64,000 bases of DNA from Cadophora sp. MPI-SDFR-AT-0126 (taxonomy: Eukaryota; Ascomycota; Leotiomycetes; Helotiales; Ploettnerulaceae): assembly GCA_020747065.1 (NCBI GenBank), contig JAGMVK010000023.1:620001-684000 (forward strand), written 5' to 3'. The first letter of the stretch is position 1. Every line of letters starts with the position of its first letter. The notes under the pieces were generated by a model. It was given only the letters and a program-made list of their open reading frames with translations. It was not told the origin of the DNA and ran no database searches. This document shows positions 19,965-32,240 of this stretch, in pieces. A program made the position numbers and the translations under genes.

Positions 19965-22174
19965 CTAAACAATCAGTCGCTCAGCCGGAACTCGTGAAAC
20001 TGTTCCGTGAAACCTCTCTGCGTGGATCAGTAATTCTTTTCTGGTCTTGAGCCTCACACCACAGTCCATGCAATTAATAAACTGCCCAACTTGCAGTTTA
20101 CTTACGTGATACCTCTGAAAATGTCGACTCAGGGAACCTGGGTTCGCGTACTCGGCGACCCTCTCGCCTATTGTCAGGTGCGGAGTTCCAATACAGACAA
20201 AACATACTTTGGGCCTCTTATCGGTTCTGATAGAAGATATTGCCTTACGGAGTGCGATATCTGGCTCGGCGGCTTGCACGGGGGGGCTGACAAGCGTGCC
20301 GGGAGGACTACGCCGAACATGGCGAGACGGTGCCCCCTCTTCTACGCTGCAGTATAACGTAACCGCGTTGATAGCCGTGATTCTCCGTTGCAGTTCCTGT
20401 TCGGGTGACTTCCCAGGCAAGGTGAGGATCGCGTCTATCAAGCCAAGCTGTTCTGGCGACATGTCTGCCCGGACTAAGGCGTCTCGTGTGTCCTCATCGA
20501 CCACTATGCCTGACAGCTGCTGTTCGCTATCCTTCACCGGCTACTCTGACTTATACTGTACCTTAATATCCTTGAGGAGTTCCCTCCGTTTCCGCTGCTT
20601 TTCGTTATATAATCGCTTAATGGCCTTCTGGAGCCTGTTATCTTTCCGGCTCCCGACAGGAGCGTTAGACAGGTCGTTGACTCGTTTGTGCAACTTCAAG
20701 ATATATGGAAGACCGTTCACAGACGCAGGTTTGTTCCGGTGTTAGCTTCCGCGGGCGGCGGGGGTCGATCGAGCGGCTTATGGAGCATGCGAACCGCATC
20801 AGGTCCTTTTGAGTGTCCAGCCTTCGATACACGCCCTAAAGGTCAACGTTAATGTCATTAAGGTAGTGTTTCAAGAAAGTGCCGATACTTGCATGCTGTA
20901 GGATTTTATTCTGAAGCGAATCGCTAACGTCCGCTGTTTGGAAGATCTTAAGTCAGTATGATGCCTGAGTGATGGAGGATCGGGCACTTACGACTTTTAT
21001 TCAGCCCTTTAGCTGAACTATCTCGGAGGTTGTAAGGTTTCAACACCTGTCTAAAGCCGGTGATCTCGCCCCCTACCTTCATCCGGTACTGTACCGACCT
21101 AGATGAGAGCTACAGCTCGCGAGCAATACGAACGCCTTATGCTTTACAAACCGCCTCACAGAAGATGAACTCGTTGTTCATCTCGTCTCGTAGCAGTAGT
21201 GGCGGCTTATTAAGTCCCTTGAGGACTTTGAGGCTGTATAACCTTTGCGGATAATCAATACTCGGAGACTTGAATGCACGAGCCTTAAATAGCATGCCGA
21301 GCAGGAAGACGTGCGGGCTAAGCACAAGGGTTGGATCGTAGATAATCTCGGGATTTTTGAATTCGTTCCTGGCAAGGGTCAGCAAAATAAATTAGGGCAG
21401 CTAGAGGCGAAGGAAGGGAACGTACATATCTTTTGAGCCAGATCCTCCGCATACATGGTCGCACTCGGCCGCGTTGTGAAATCGAGGTCCTTTTCTACTG
21501 CTACGATCTTGACGACCTAAGGATCTCGTTAGCATAAACCACAACCCTAGAAAGGTGTGCGAAGAAGGCTCACGTCTTGACCATTCACTTGGATCATAGG
21601 ATCAATCTTCCTCCCAGTTTCAATCTTGTATACTATCAGGTAGCACTTCCAGAATGTCTCCAGCGAGCTTGCATATTTGATTCCTGGCCGCCTCCGGCCA
21701 CCTTTCCCTCGTCGTTGATCGCATACCCTGCTCAGGAAGCCGTGGATAAATTGGGGCGAGATTTCGTCGTAGCATTTCGCCGGATCCCAGGTCTGGAAAG
21801 TGCAGTATCTGAATGCGAAACACAGGTCAGTCAAATAAATCCCTTTAATGCAGGTGAGATAGATATGGCTCATACTGATCATGGTGCTCCTTCACCCGGT
21901 CAAGCTGAATCTGCGTCTTGGGGCTGTATCGCTTTTTTCGTAGACGCTGCACGTCGAGGTTTGCAGCGTTGGCGCGGTAGTGCCCTGGAGGATGTCGTAC
22001 TTCATCATCGAAAAGATCATCATCGTTGTCAGTATCCTCCTCGATTAGGAGGCTGTCCAGGTCGGTATCGGTTCCAGAGTCTGCTTCGTCATCGAACAAG
22101 CTGTCCGTGTCGGAATCGGGGGTGCTCTCATCGTCGAGTGTCGGCACATCTGCACTATATCTCGCTCGAGGCAT
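19965..22174 (-). pseudogene. DUF3435 (FluG-domain / tyrosine-recombinase-like) pseudogene
   Basis: Decayed member of the DUF3435 family, which includes the Starship captain recombinases as well as many stand-alone fungal genes. It reads from MPRARYSAD (22174) through an acidic head (FDDEADSGTDTD), KRYSPKTQIQLDRVKEHHDQ, an intron (about 21885-21817), TWDPAKCYDEISPQF, GRRRPGIKYASSLETFWK, then EIIYDPTLVLSPHVFLLGML, PYNLRDSSAKGLN, KILQHASIGTFLKHYL, SRSIDPRRPRKLTPEQ and a C-terminal pair of C2H2-like motifs (CFVC...H, CMDCGVR...H). The helix block that normally carries the TGSRPG arginine is missing between about 21450 and 21385. In-frame TAA/TAG codons at about 21137, 21110 and twice more downstream fit RIP. 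The C-terminal 190 residues (20537-19965) are open. Confidence 0.75.
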
Positions 22175-22769
22175 AGACACATGTGCGGGGAGAAGAGGCT
22201 GTGTGAAGAAGAGACGAGGAAGAGACGAAGACAAGGAAATGAGAAGAGAGGTGTCGAGAGAGGAAAGAGAATGTTGGTTTTGGGAGTGTGCGATGAGAAA
22301 GAAGAAGGGTACGAAAGGAGTTGCCAGCCCTTTATACTAAAAGTCAGAGTCGATCACAGTGAACCGTTTCTGGCACCGTGGCACCCGCAAGATTCGGGGG
22401 GCTGCCAGGTGGGGAGTGGGAAGGGCAGAAGAAGTGATGAGTGAGACGAGAAGAGGTGATGCTCCCTGAGTGCACGGTCCACGGTACCTGGATCGAGGTG
22501 CGTGGTGGAGAGATGGGGTGTGGAATTAGCCGAGAACTGGTTAGCAGACCCCCAAAAACAGCGACCAAAACCCCCGAAAACAGCAGCCTGCTAACCGTTT
22601 CATCGTATAAAAAAGTAAAACTTTTTTAAATCAAAGAGTTAATCAATCGACATCGAATTATATTGCACATTATAAATCGAATCATAAAGCGTTTAATATA
22701 ACACGTGTTTGAAATAACTTAGAAGAAGGTAAGTTACTTTAACCCTGAAGTTATTATTATATTTATTAA

Positions 22770-25276
22770 GGGGACAGCTAAATCGACACACGGAAATAGC
22801 TAAATCGACATACGCTAAGCAAGCGAGCCGAAAATGAAGTGTGCATTTATCACCACCAGAATTTGTATGGATACCTATGTACAGTGCATAACTGGAATTA
22901 TGCCAGCCCTTCAAAATCATCATCTGCTTCAAAGTCTGCATCCTGGGTATATACCTCAATGCCACCAATTACCTGTCGTTGCATCGTAGCTGCAGCAATT
23001 ACAGTAGCATCTTCAATACTATCTGTCTGATAAACTGATGAAATGCCTTGCATATAAGCCCTCTCGCGACGAGTACCAGGCTCGTACAAATCACAATGCC
23101 CAAGCTCAAGCCTTTGCATCGCGAGAGCAGTTGTAGACAGTGTAGTTTGCACTATAGGAGTCTGCCCAAGAGATGCAGGGGCAGAACTAGAGGGGAGCTC
23201 CCAAAATGAAGGCTCTCGCCGAGTACTAGAAGGTGCTACACGTGAGCTACCACCTAGTGCACCCTTTAGCCTTCCTTTCCCTTTCACTTTCATTAGATTC
23301 AAGAGTGGAAGAGGCTGAGGATTAGATGGCGGCCTAGGAAAAGCACTTGAAATAGGCCTATCATAGTGCCAATGGGGATGAATATCGCTCAAGAGGATTA
23401 CGCCGCCTTCTTGCTTTCTCTTGTAGATTATGTGCTGGCAAGGTAAACCAAAGGCCTGTTGTGTGGTACATGTACAGCTATTTGGAGGAGGCCCTTGGTA
23501 GGGGAGCTTACTCTCCTCCTGAGCAATCCTTAAAAGGGCATGGCTATGAACAAGCTGAAGTACAGCAGCAAAAAGAGGGGTATTTGTACTGTGTCTAGGC
23601 CGTAATTGCTGCTGTGCAATAGCTGTACAAATGCCGGTATGCTGAGCGGTCCAAAAGAGTTGTATTTTGAGGAACACACCCCTAAGGTCTGCATGCCCAC
23701 GCTGTAAATATAGCTTTAGAGTAGCATGGCAACCCTCAATAGGACTCGTAACAGTGACCCCGAAGTGATTTGATTGGTCGACCCAAAAGGCTACAAGCTT
23801 CTCCTTCCATAAGAGCCAAGTGCCTTCACAGTAACTCATTGCCTGCAACGGGAACCGGATCCTCATCTCCTCAAGCAATTCATCGTACGCCTGCTCTGTT
23901 GTACTAGCCAGTAGTGTATTCCAGCAGCTTAGAAATGCCTGGAACTTCGGATGGCGTGCCCACTTCCCATCCTCTCCTTTAATAGGACCTGGAAAGTACT
24001 TCTTGGTCTTTACTAATACATTCATATTAACATGCCACCGGCAGAGGATATGTCGAGAAGTAGGGAATTGTGTATCCAAACACTTCATTAGAGCAAGCTC
24101 TCTATCTGTTACAATAGAAACTGGCTCTGCAAAAGTGTTCTCAAGCATCAAGGAACGAAGCTGAGTAATGGCCCAATTATAGTCTCTTTGTGTTTCCCCT
24201 GACAAGAATGCCAATCCAAGCTGAATCACCATATTATTCCCTGATATTCCACATATATTCAGCAACGGCATGTTGAATCGGTTTGTTTTGTACAATCGAG
24301 GAGTAAAACATCTGAATGCTGCTTCCAAAGTTCGAGTGAGGTAGGATGAATGAAGAAGAGTCGTTGTAAGGCACCGGTATGAGGGTAGTACTGAGGGTGA
24401 AAATCATTGGCTTGCAATTCCTATGAGATTTATTAGTAACAAGCAGACAGGAATTATTAGGGACAGTACCTCCATAAGCCATTGAATAGGGGTCTTCCCG
24501 CCGAGTTGCTTCTTTCGCTCCTTTTATACAAGATTCGAGATATCTTTAGAGACTAGTGTAACACCTGAGTTCTCTTCTCGTAGGGCCGATAGGATTTATG
24601 CATTCGGGAGACCAGCCTTAGCTAAGGTATCAATAGAGGCACGAATCTCTGCAGGGGCAGAAGCAATTCTGTGTGCTGGATAGGCTGTAGAATCTGCAGA
24701 GGCCGCATGGTTATGTGTTGCCTCCAGGACCCTTACTTCCCACTGCCTTGAAACCTTGTCTTGTACAAGAGCAACCCTCATTGGACATTCACACTTCTTT
24801 GAACCTGTATTCTGGCGTCTCTTAGAAGAGTGTACATCCTTTTGCTTTCCTCTTGCGTCGTATTTACCTGCGCGATCGCAGACAAACAATGTACGGAATG
24901 GCCTTGAATCCCGTTGCCGGAGAGCATAGCCATTAGCTTTAGCATGCGCCTGGAATGCAGCAAAAGCACTAGCAACGTCGCTGTAAATCGCTGCAGGAGG
25001 CGCGGGGCCACAAGGTCGAAGAATGGAAGTCATAATAGTAGCAGAAGTGGTAGTAGTGGTGGTGGTGTTTACCTAGGTAGTCTGAATAACTTCAATTTTC
25101 ATTCCTAGCCAGGGGTAATTACATAATTATGAACATTTATGCTATACATAAGGCTCCCTTGCCACGCAGTACAAATTAGTATAGCATAGCGAGGTTGATA
25201 GATGACACTCGCCAAGTCAATACATTTTTAGCGTATGTCGATTTAGCTATTTCCGTGTGTCGATTTAGCTGTCCCC
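22770..25276 (-). mobile_element. MULE (Mutator-like) DNA transposon, copy A
   Basis: 2507-base element with inverted ends starting GGGGACAGCTAAATCGACAC and extending about 49 bases (left from 22770; the reverse complement ends at 25276). It is flanked by a perfect 8-base target duplication TTTATTAA at 22762-22769 and 25277-25284. It contains one two-exon transposase gene on the minus strand. Copy B lies at 40498-45470 with related ends. Confidence 0.9.
22898..25033 (-). pseudogene. MULE transposase, copy A (RIP stops and frameshift)
   Basis: Exon 1 starts at ATG 25033 with a FAR1-like WRKY/GCM zinc region (ATHNHAASAD). A 49-base intron lies at 24469-24421. Exon 2 carries the MULE DDE core (SIVTDRELAL, LCRWHVNMNVL, VTSPIEGCHATLK), a SWIM zinc finger (CTCTTQQAFGLPCQHII) and a low-complexity tail ending in FEADDDFEGLA. 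Lesions: a TAA after LPNA (24596-24598) and a TAA after SNLV (about 24525), both where copy B has CAA (C-to-T at CpA), and a 4-base deletion near 24295 where copy B reads DCTYKTNRF. The 476-residue 3' part is open. Non-functional. Confidence 0.85.
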
Positions 25277-25284
25277 TTTATTAA

Positions 25285-25596
25285 TTATTATAATAGACGA
25301 TTCTTCAGCAGCCGAGTCCTCTCAAGGTAGTACTATTAGCACTAATAGTACTATTCAATGGCTGGTGTCATTGTCAAGTTGTACCTACTCTATGGGGTGT
25401 CCGCGATCTATGCTCTGAACCAGGAGAATATAAAGAGTAGGCGCTAGGATTAAAAGACAACAATTATGACAAGGGAAAAACAGCGAGAGACGGCTGAAAA
25501 TCTTGGCGAGGACAAGGAACCACTCCCACAAACCAAAGTATTTCTACCAACCGCGCCGCCACCCTTCATTTCATACATACAATACAGCACAACCAC
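25285..25596. other. Short interval, no gene seen
   Basis: About 310 bases between the MULE copy A target duplication and the ABC transporter fragment. Only a short unassigned plus-strand frame (25466-25657) and AT-rich sequence are present. Confidence 0.4.
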
Positions 25597-25998
25597 TTAC
25601 TCAGCAGTCTTCGTCTTCTTTGTCCTCAACTTCATCAGCAAGTACACCATCCCGTAACTCGAGAACACGAAAATGACTACAATCGCCGCATCCCTCCAGC
25701 CGTAGTAGTACTCTGGAAGGTTGAGTGTAGTGAGGTAATCGGCGCCGCTCTTATACTGGCAAACTTTGCAGCCCGACGTCGCATCGGGATTAGTCAGGTT
25801 CGTTCCAGCTCCGAGGCCCTGTAGATACTGTCTCAAGTACTCGCCACAGGTCTGATTGCCGAAGGGCTCAAAGACTAGAGGAGGAACTCTTTGAACGGGC
25901 ACATCCAGCCGCTGCTGCAGCAAGAGGGCGAGTGCACGGGAAAAGTGCAGCCTATTGGATACCGAAGTGCCGTCGTAGGGCTGTGAACATCGGACCAC
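25597..25998 (-). pseudogene. ABC-G (PDR-type) transporter C-terminal fragment
   Basis: Encodes the extracellular loop and last membrane helix of a pleiotropic drug resistance ABC transporter: FEPFGNQTCGEYLRQYL, then NPDATSGCKVCQYKSG, ADYLTTLNL, a hydrophobic helix (AAIVVIFVFSSYGMVYLLM) and a basic tail LRTKKTK. The CxxC after NPDATS is characteristic of CDR/PDR proteins. A full transporter is about 1500 residues; neither nucleotide-binding domain is nearby. An orphan 3' end left by rearrangement. Confidence 0.75.
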
Positions 25999-26995
25999 CT
26001 TTCAGGGTCTCAAAGTGCGACGTGCAACAAAAATCTTCAAGAATGGTCTTATCCATGATGTTACGGTGGGGGACTTGTCTGCGAGAAGCGTCCAAATTGC
26101 TGTTTCTAGATAGAGAAGTCTACGTTTTGACTGCGGTCAAAGTATGGTAAATGCTTCTGAAGTCTGACGTTCCAAAATTATCCATGACGTGGTGGGGTTG
26201 GGTCGCTTTTTTATTTCGCTGGGAGGTCCCCTACAAGAGACGCGAGACAACCGTCCCACTGTCGCGAGGCTTCGCCTTTCTTTTTCTTCAACGACCTCCA
26301 GAATGCAAGAAGATGGTTCTGACATCCTTCCTTGGACCGCTGAAAACCTAGATCGCAAAGATTTCTTTTCGATGTGGAGGAGCATCACGCATGCTCTCAT
26401 CATCCCAACTTCCTTGGCATACTTTAACGCAACATGGGTACAAAAGGCTGCCTTGTTGGAACTCCACCAATGAAAGAAATGCCTACCCCGCTATTGCACT
26501 TGACATGTCAGGAGATTTCTCAATCACCTCAAACCGCTCCCTCATTAAAAAGTCAACGAATGCTCCCGACTTCAAGCCTCTCATCATGGCTGCCGAAGAA
26601 TTCTACCAAGTTCGAAACTCTCAGCTGAATAGAGGAAAGAACTGCGCTTCTAACTATTATCTAGGCTAATATTACCGCCAATCTCAGCGCTGACGAGCGG
26701 TCTTCCTTGATGGACCATTGTAAAGAACTCGTTCGAAAGGCAGGTGGGACGGTTCGTGAGGATATGAGCCATCTCCTTGGTCATATCTGGTATGCTTGTA
26801 TTCTTAGCTTCAGTTGTGTCTCCGACCGAACCGGCTAACATCTCCGGAGGTTCACTTTGCCGAATGGCGTGGAAAACCCAATTAAAGGAGATGATGAGAA
26901 ATTCAAAGGCAAAATCTGTTCCCCTCTCCAGGGACGAGATTGATTAAGCGCTACACCCCTGATCTCCCCCGGCAAACTTCATCATTACATTGTAA
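25999..26995. other. Interval with unassigned coding-like stretches
   Basis: About 1 kb. Plus-strand pieces at 26190-26640 (AYPAIALDMSGDFSIT, reminiscent of a Kelch/propeller blade) and 26670-26780 (LSADERSSLMDHCKELV) look protein-like, but are short, in different frames and lack a start or domain I can name. Probably decayed gene fragments. Confidence 0.3.
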
Positions 26996-27403
26996 TCAGC
27001 CAGTCCAGAATGTCAACTTTGTTCTCAGTGTTTCGCTCTCTTGTTCCAAGGCTTTTTCCTGCTCCTGTAAATGGCGTATGTAGCCGATTGCCTTCTCTAG
27101 AACACCCATCTCTGAATTCGCCGATCTGCCGTCCTGTTGACCGCCCTTGTCACGTGTCGCGAGATGCTTGGCTTCGAGTCCGCCAAGAGCACGCGACAAC
27201 TTTCCTAGCTCGTCTTCGTAGGCTCTTGCAGACAGCTGCTCTGGCCCCAGGTAGGAATGGTCTCTTGTTATAGTTGAGGGCTGGTCGATGTGGTGATACA
27301 AAGGCTTGTCCACGACACTTGATAGAAGACGGTCAGTGATATATTTTGTGGAGTTCTCGAGGCTGAGGCCTTACGCTCTGTTGGGTAGCTGTGTGGCTGC
27401 CAT
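26996..27403 (-). CDS. Small helix-loop-helix protein lacking a basic region
   Basis: Two exons, 27403-27375 and 27317-26996, give 116 residues; the 57-base intron has GTAAGG and ATCAAG ends. The start ATG has a good context (GAAATGG). The C-terminal half contains helix 1 (YEDELGKLSRALGGLEA), a loop, and helix 2 running into a leucine-zipper-like heptad (LEKAIGYIRHLQEQEKALE). This is the helix 2-zipper pattern of fungal SREBP/MYC-like bHLH factors. The segment before helix 1 (SYLGPEQLSARA) has almost no basic residues, whereas a DNA-binding bHLH needs a His/Glu/Arg-rich basic region there. If the model is right, it would dimerise but not bind DNA. Alternatively the basic region was lost by decay. 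Confidence 0.5.
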
Positions 27404-28734
27404 TTCGACGGGGGGCACTTGTGGATAGAGCTGTGTCCCTTACGAAAATGTCGGAGCATGCAGCGAGGATACCCGAGATATCCAACTCTACAAGTGGGCG
27501 ACAGTAAAAACTGGAGCTCGGAGCTCTTGACGAATGTGTCCCTTTGGGAATCAACCCTGCTTAATAAGACTAAGCAGCCTCGCTTCGTATTTAGGGTTTG
27601 AAACATACTTGCCGATCTCTGTCAAAGTGGTGTGATATATGGTTTTATAATGCAAGCCACTTCGGAAACACCAAGCCACACACCTTTCAACTGCCCTCAT
27701 CTTCCCTACGCTTTGCCTTCAGCCTCGATTACTTACGTACCTGAAATGATAATTGGCAAGATGTCCACCCAATAGTGTGCATCTTTCATCCACCTCCTTT
27801 GATCATGAAAGGTTTTCTACCCCAACGTCCCCAGAACCCGGGACGCAAAAGGGAGAAGGAATAGTTGAACTCAGCTTAGATGACGAGATCAGAGAGATCG
27901 ATCTGCGAAGGAGGGAAAGTTGTTGGAAGCAGTTCAGTAGTCGATTATAAGTATCTTGCAGGCTCCCTCTCTTGTTGTGTGGTGTTGGGTACTGCCCATC
28001 ACAACATGCGAAAAATCAAGTTCGGATGGTAGGGTATACCAGCACGTGATCACATCACAACTTGATAATAGTGCAGTGGTGAAAGAACTCTCTTGAGTTA
28101 TGAAAGGAGACTATCCGCAAATCAGGCGCGTGAACGACGATGCGAACGTAGTTTCTGAGAGAGAGAGGTTCCACAATATGCGACTATGCGCCACAAAACT
28201 TGCACTGTAAGCAAATGTGAATGAGGTTTCGGAGGCTGCCTCCTGTGATTTTGCGATGTGCAACAAAACCTGCAGCACCGAAGCGATGCGCTTTTTCACA
28301 AAAGAAAGCACGTGGAGTCTCAGCGGGCAACCAAGTAGCTCTAAACTCGATTGAAGTGATTGCGCCTTCAGGACTAAACGGCTGTAGACCCTTCAATGTA
28401 ATTATTACTAATGAGTGATTAACTGTAGAAAAAGTCCAGTCTCTCAATCTGGCATTTCGTTCATTAGGCACTGATACAGACGAACATTACTTTGATCAAT
28501 CATCCATCCGCACACCGGAATATTCTCGTTGCTGGTGCGACCCTTGACGCCCGCCCTGTGAATGCTTCAATCGGTTGGTCTCGAGGCCTTGTGATAGCGG
28601 CTATATTGGAGTCGCGGAAAGGGTTGCTTGCCAACAGAAGGAGGCTCCTCCAGATCTATCACCTTACCAGCAAAGGACAATTCACGAAGAGAAGAATCAA
28701 ACTTTTGGCCCCGAAAACTTGTTTTGAATACACT
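27404..28734. other. Intergenic interval
   Basis: Upstream DNA of the HLH gene (27404-27760), then about 1 kb without a supportable gene. It holds copy 2 of the dispersed repeat (28075-28190) and a 19-base word TTTGCGATGTGCAACAAAA at 28250-28268 that also occurs at 35504-35522. Confidence 0.45.
28075..28190 (-). repeat. Dispersed repeat, copy 2
   Basis: Reverse-complement counterpart of 6425-6545: the minus strand reads GCATATTGTGGAACCTCTC, CGCGCCTGATTTGCGGATAG and AGAGAGTTCTTTCACCAC. Confidence 0.6.
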
Positions 28735-30933
28735 TCAATTTGTGTTGAGCAGATTCCGAATCTGCAGCAGGCTCTGCGCATCCCTCTCCTTAGCTGATGA
28801 GACCCCTAGCGATCTCGTACCAGGAGAAGGCTCAAGAAACCCAAAAGCGCTGCCTTCGATGGCCCATTCGGAAGAGAACGACGGAACATACTTCAAATGG
28901 ATCTGGTCGATGGGTTGTGTGTACGTGGGCCGGGTACACGCATCGAGGAAATCATCCATCCGATAGACTTTTGGTGGCCGCGGTATGGCCATGAATTCTG
29001 TTGGATTCCAGGAAAGGCGGATGGAGCATTCGTTTGAAGTTCGTCGTAGCATTTCCTGAAGTGTGCTTGCAATAGGGAAACCAACCCGAGACTGCGTCAG
29101 AACTTCCATCCCAAATTGTACAGCTTCGAATCCATCTTTACCACCACCTTCCATGCCACCAGGGAAGAATCGGGCAATAATATCGGTCAGGTGAAGAACT
29201 GCAAACATCTGCAGGACTGGCTGGTAGCGGCAAGTGTACTGGGTTCGGTAATGTTCATCGAGCAGGAAAAGTCCTTGTTGCGCATGGCTCCAAATGGTCT
29301 CCTTAACCAGGGATGATGGGAAGCCTTCGAAGTCGAGCAAAGGACGAAGTAGCAGGATAACTGTGTTCGAATATAATATTCTACTAGCTCGTTATTCGAT
29401 GGTTCGGTGCTTGATTGGCAGACCTACAGCAGAGAGAGCACATGTGGAAGTGCTTGACTGTCATTTTCGGTGTTACCAATGACGCTCGGAAGCTCTTCCC
29501 GCCAGGTCATAAGTCTGCCATACTGATGGAGGAGATGGCGCGCAGAGATCTGGGGACCTGGTCGAGTATACATCATTGTGGTCACATCTCGAATGATCGC
29601 TGTTAATTTCGTTTTTTCTTGGTTTGTTGTTGCAAACAAGCCTGGCCAGGCAGGGCATTGATCATTGACATAGCGATGGAAGTACCATTTGGCGCTATCT
29701 TGCTCGTTATCATTCCCCTCAAAACCATCGTAGGACGTAGAGTTGATAGTTGGTGGTGCTTGGAAGGTCACCTGCGCCCATTCACTGAGTTCATTAGCAA
29801 AGATAAAAGTGCGGAAGGGCGCATACTGACATGTTCAAATTTTGTACCCCACGCACGGTATTCTTCCAAACCTCCGCAAATCCGTCGCTTTCCTGGCAGA
29901 GAAAACCTGCTAGACTGTTTGTGGCTACCCTCAGGTAGGACGATGCGCGCAATGAGTTAGCACGAGCACAGTCTACCAAAAACATGACTGCAAATGCTTG
30001 TACGGTCGTAATCTTCTTGTCGCCGGGATCGATATTTGCACAGACTGCATCACTGAACTCTCCGCCGAGCCGTTCGAGGTCAGTCTCGTCTGCCTCTGCC
30101 GCAGAACTTAGATGGCATGCCATGGCACAAATTGCGTTGACGAGAACAGACGAGCAATAGTTATCCAACTGTCGTTTATAGCTGTCGGCGAAACGGTCCT
30201 CGCTGAATAACGTATGTACTGGATGAACCCACGCAAAGTACAGCTGGAATAGATGATCCAGAACTACTGTATCTGAAGTCACGGATGTCCATCTGCTCGT
30301 TGAGGAGACGCCACTCATTTCGTGATCCGATCCCTCAAATGCAGAATGCCGAGACTCCCTGGGCGAAAGCGTCTCGAACTCGTCCATTGGGGCTCGACCC
30401 AGCCATTCCACGATGCTCTGGTATGTCTCGCCATGCTTGAGCCACCCGAGAATATCGGGAACCTTCTCATCGGTGGAGAGGGCTTGTAGGATATGTCCGG
30501 TCAAATGGTCCTTAACCTTAAGCTCCTTGATCTCCTTAACCAATTCCTCTTTCGCATGCTTAATATGAACCTCGTAGATGCACCCAGAGGTCTCCCTTCG
30601 CGTCACACATCTTTTGCATGGTTTTGAACCATCACACTGGAAGAGTTAGCGCAGATCCTCGAATTAGCATTGTGCACTGCGCGCAAATGTCAACGTCAGA
30701 CCATACAGGAAAAAGCTAACCTTTGCTCTAGCCTTCTTACAGCCGAGACAAGCATTCTGTGTTACGGATCCTGGGGCCCTTCGGCGTTTGAAAGGCCGGG
30801 TACTGTTCTCTGCAGCTTCTTTCTCACAGTTCCGACGTTGACCAGATCCCATGGATTCAGACGGGGATTGATATGGATCGCTCGTCGAAGCGCTGTTATC
30901 TCCAAGTGAGGGACGAATTTTGCGAAACGACAT
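28735..30933 (-). CDS. Zn2Cys6 transcription factor (fungal-specific TF domain)
   Basis: Nuclear regulator. Four exons: 30933-30721, 30636-29831, 29784-29428 and 29383-28735, with introns of 84, 46 and 44 bases, all GT-AG and frame-preserving; predicted 674 residues. The binuclear cluster spans intron 1: ACLGCKKARAK then CDGSKPCKRC then C, spacing CX2CX6CX5CX2CX8C. A coiled-coil-like helix follows (HAKEELVKEIKELK), then a fungal_trans-type middle region with YFAWVHPVHTLF, LVNAICAMACHLS, ASSYLRVATNSL, EWAQVTFQAPPT and ILLLRPLLDFEGFP. The start is the first ATG (MSFRKIRPSLG); an upstream in-frame codon is TTG. No lesion seen. It lies in a broken accessory region without an obvious partner cluster, so its targets are unknown. 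Confidence 0.85.
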
Positions 30934-32240
30934 AACTGGTGGGGGATGGTCTATGCCATGCAAGAAATTCTTGGCGGATAGAGATGCATAGGCTAGAGCT
31001 AAGCAGCATAAGTAACACGAAGTCTCCAGAGTATACCAGCGCGAACCATAGATTGCCAGGCGTCGCGGGCTAGCACACAGTATTGCTCATGGCAGAACGC
31101 GCAAGGAAGGACGTCTTGGAAGACTCCATAGTTCACTTCACGTATGGCGGCGGAGGGGTAGTCTGGTGTAGGATTGGAATCAAGCAGTGGTGCATGGCTG
31201 AGAAGGTGAGTTGCCCACAGTCGAGACGCAAGGATAAAATGACGGTCATGTGACTGACTAAATTGGCGCCGGATGCGACTCGGGCTGAAATATTTTTAAC
31301 CTTGATGATCTGATTCTGCTTATTAACTTGAAACCTCATACATCAAGCAACAATACAGCAGATCCTTCCCAATTTTACCCTGCAAGAGAATCATGCACTA
31401 ACGTCCATCCCTGCGGAACGGAAAACCCTACGTTCCGGAAAAAATGATAGGTACTTTGACTTTGACCAACTTGAACTTTGTGACACATCGATAAAACCCA
31501 AAAATTTATGCAAATCGTATTCGGTGGCTACTCTTTGAAGCTCTTGAAGCCCTCCCATCAAAAAATCACATTCGTGTCGTCGCCCGTAGGCCTGATCTGC
31601 GGGCAGCCTCCGTTTACGATGCAAGATACTTTTTTAACTATAGCTCCGCTATTAAACTTTTAATACTTTTAATACTTACAAAATAGTCTTATCCGATCTT
31701 TAAACCCTTGCTACTATGTTAGTAACTGTCATCATCTTTGTAGCTGCTATAGATCGTAAATTTAGACAAGACTACCACGCGGGACAGTACGTCCGTACCT
31801 TGAATCGAAGTGACTAACGATATTTGGTTAGGGTAACGACACCGCGCTCTCCCCGCACCTCATGACGGACGGAATTGAAAACAAATTACTGCCTAAGATT
31901 CAAGGCCTGAGGCTCGAACTCCAAATATTGAAGGTAAATTCGTGATCTTCGGATTCTGTTTCTATCATCCACTCTCCAATTCCTTCAGCTTCCTTATCAG
32001 CGACAAGAATACATCATGCTCAATCGAAAGTGGCTTCGAATATCCTATGCCTATGGCTTCCAGAATTCCAGCCTGAGCGACTGGCTGGTCCTGCGCGCTT
32101 CCAGTGTACGACGATGTCATAGCCGCGAGGCCAGCCTCAACACAACGTCTTCTTCAACCTTACTCCGCATCTATGCTATCTCGACGGCTCATCATTACTG
32201 AGAACCCTTCCGCCTCCGATCCTCGAACCTAGTGGAGTAA
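30934..32240. other. Intergenic interval
   Basis: Upstream DNA of the Zn2Cys6 gene, then AT-rich sequence. At 31850-32200 on the plus strand a coding-like stretch (NKLLPKIQGLRLELQILK, a GTAAAT...CCTTCAG intron, then RQEYIMLNRKWLRI) precedes the HET relic and could be its decayed neighbour. Nothing firm. Confidence 0.35.
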
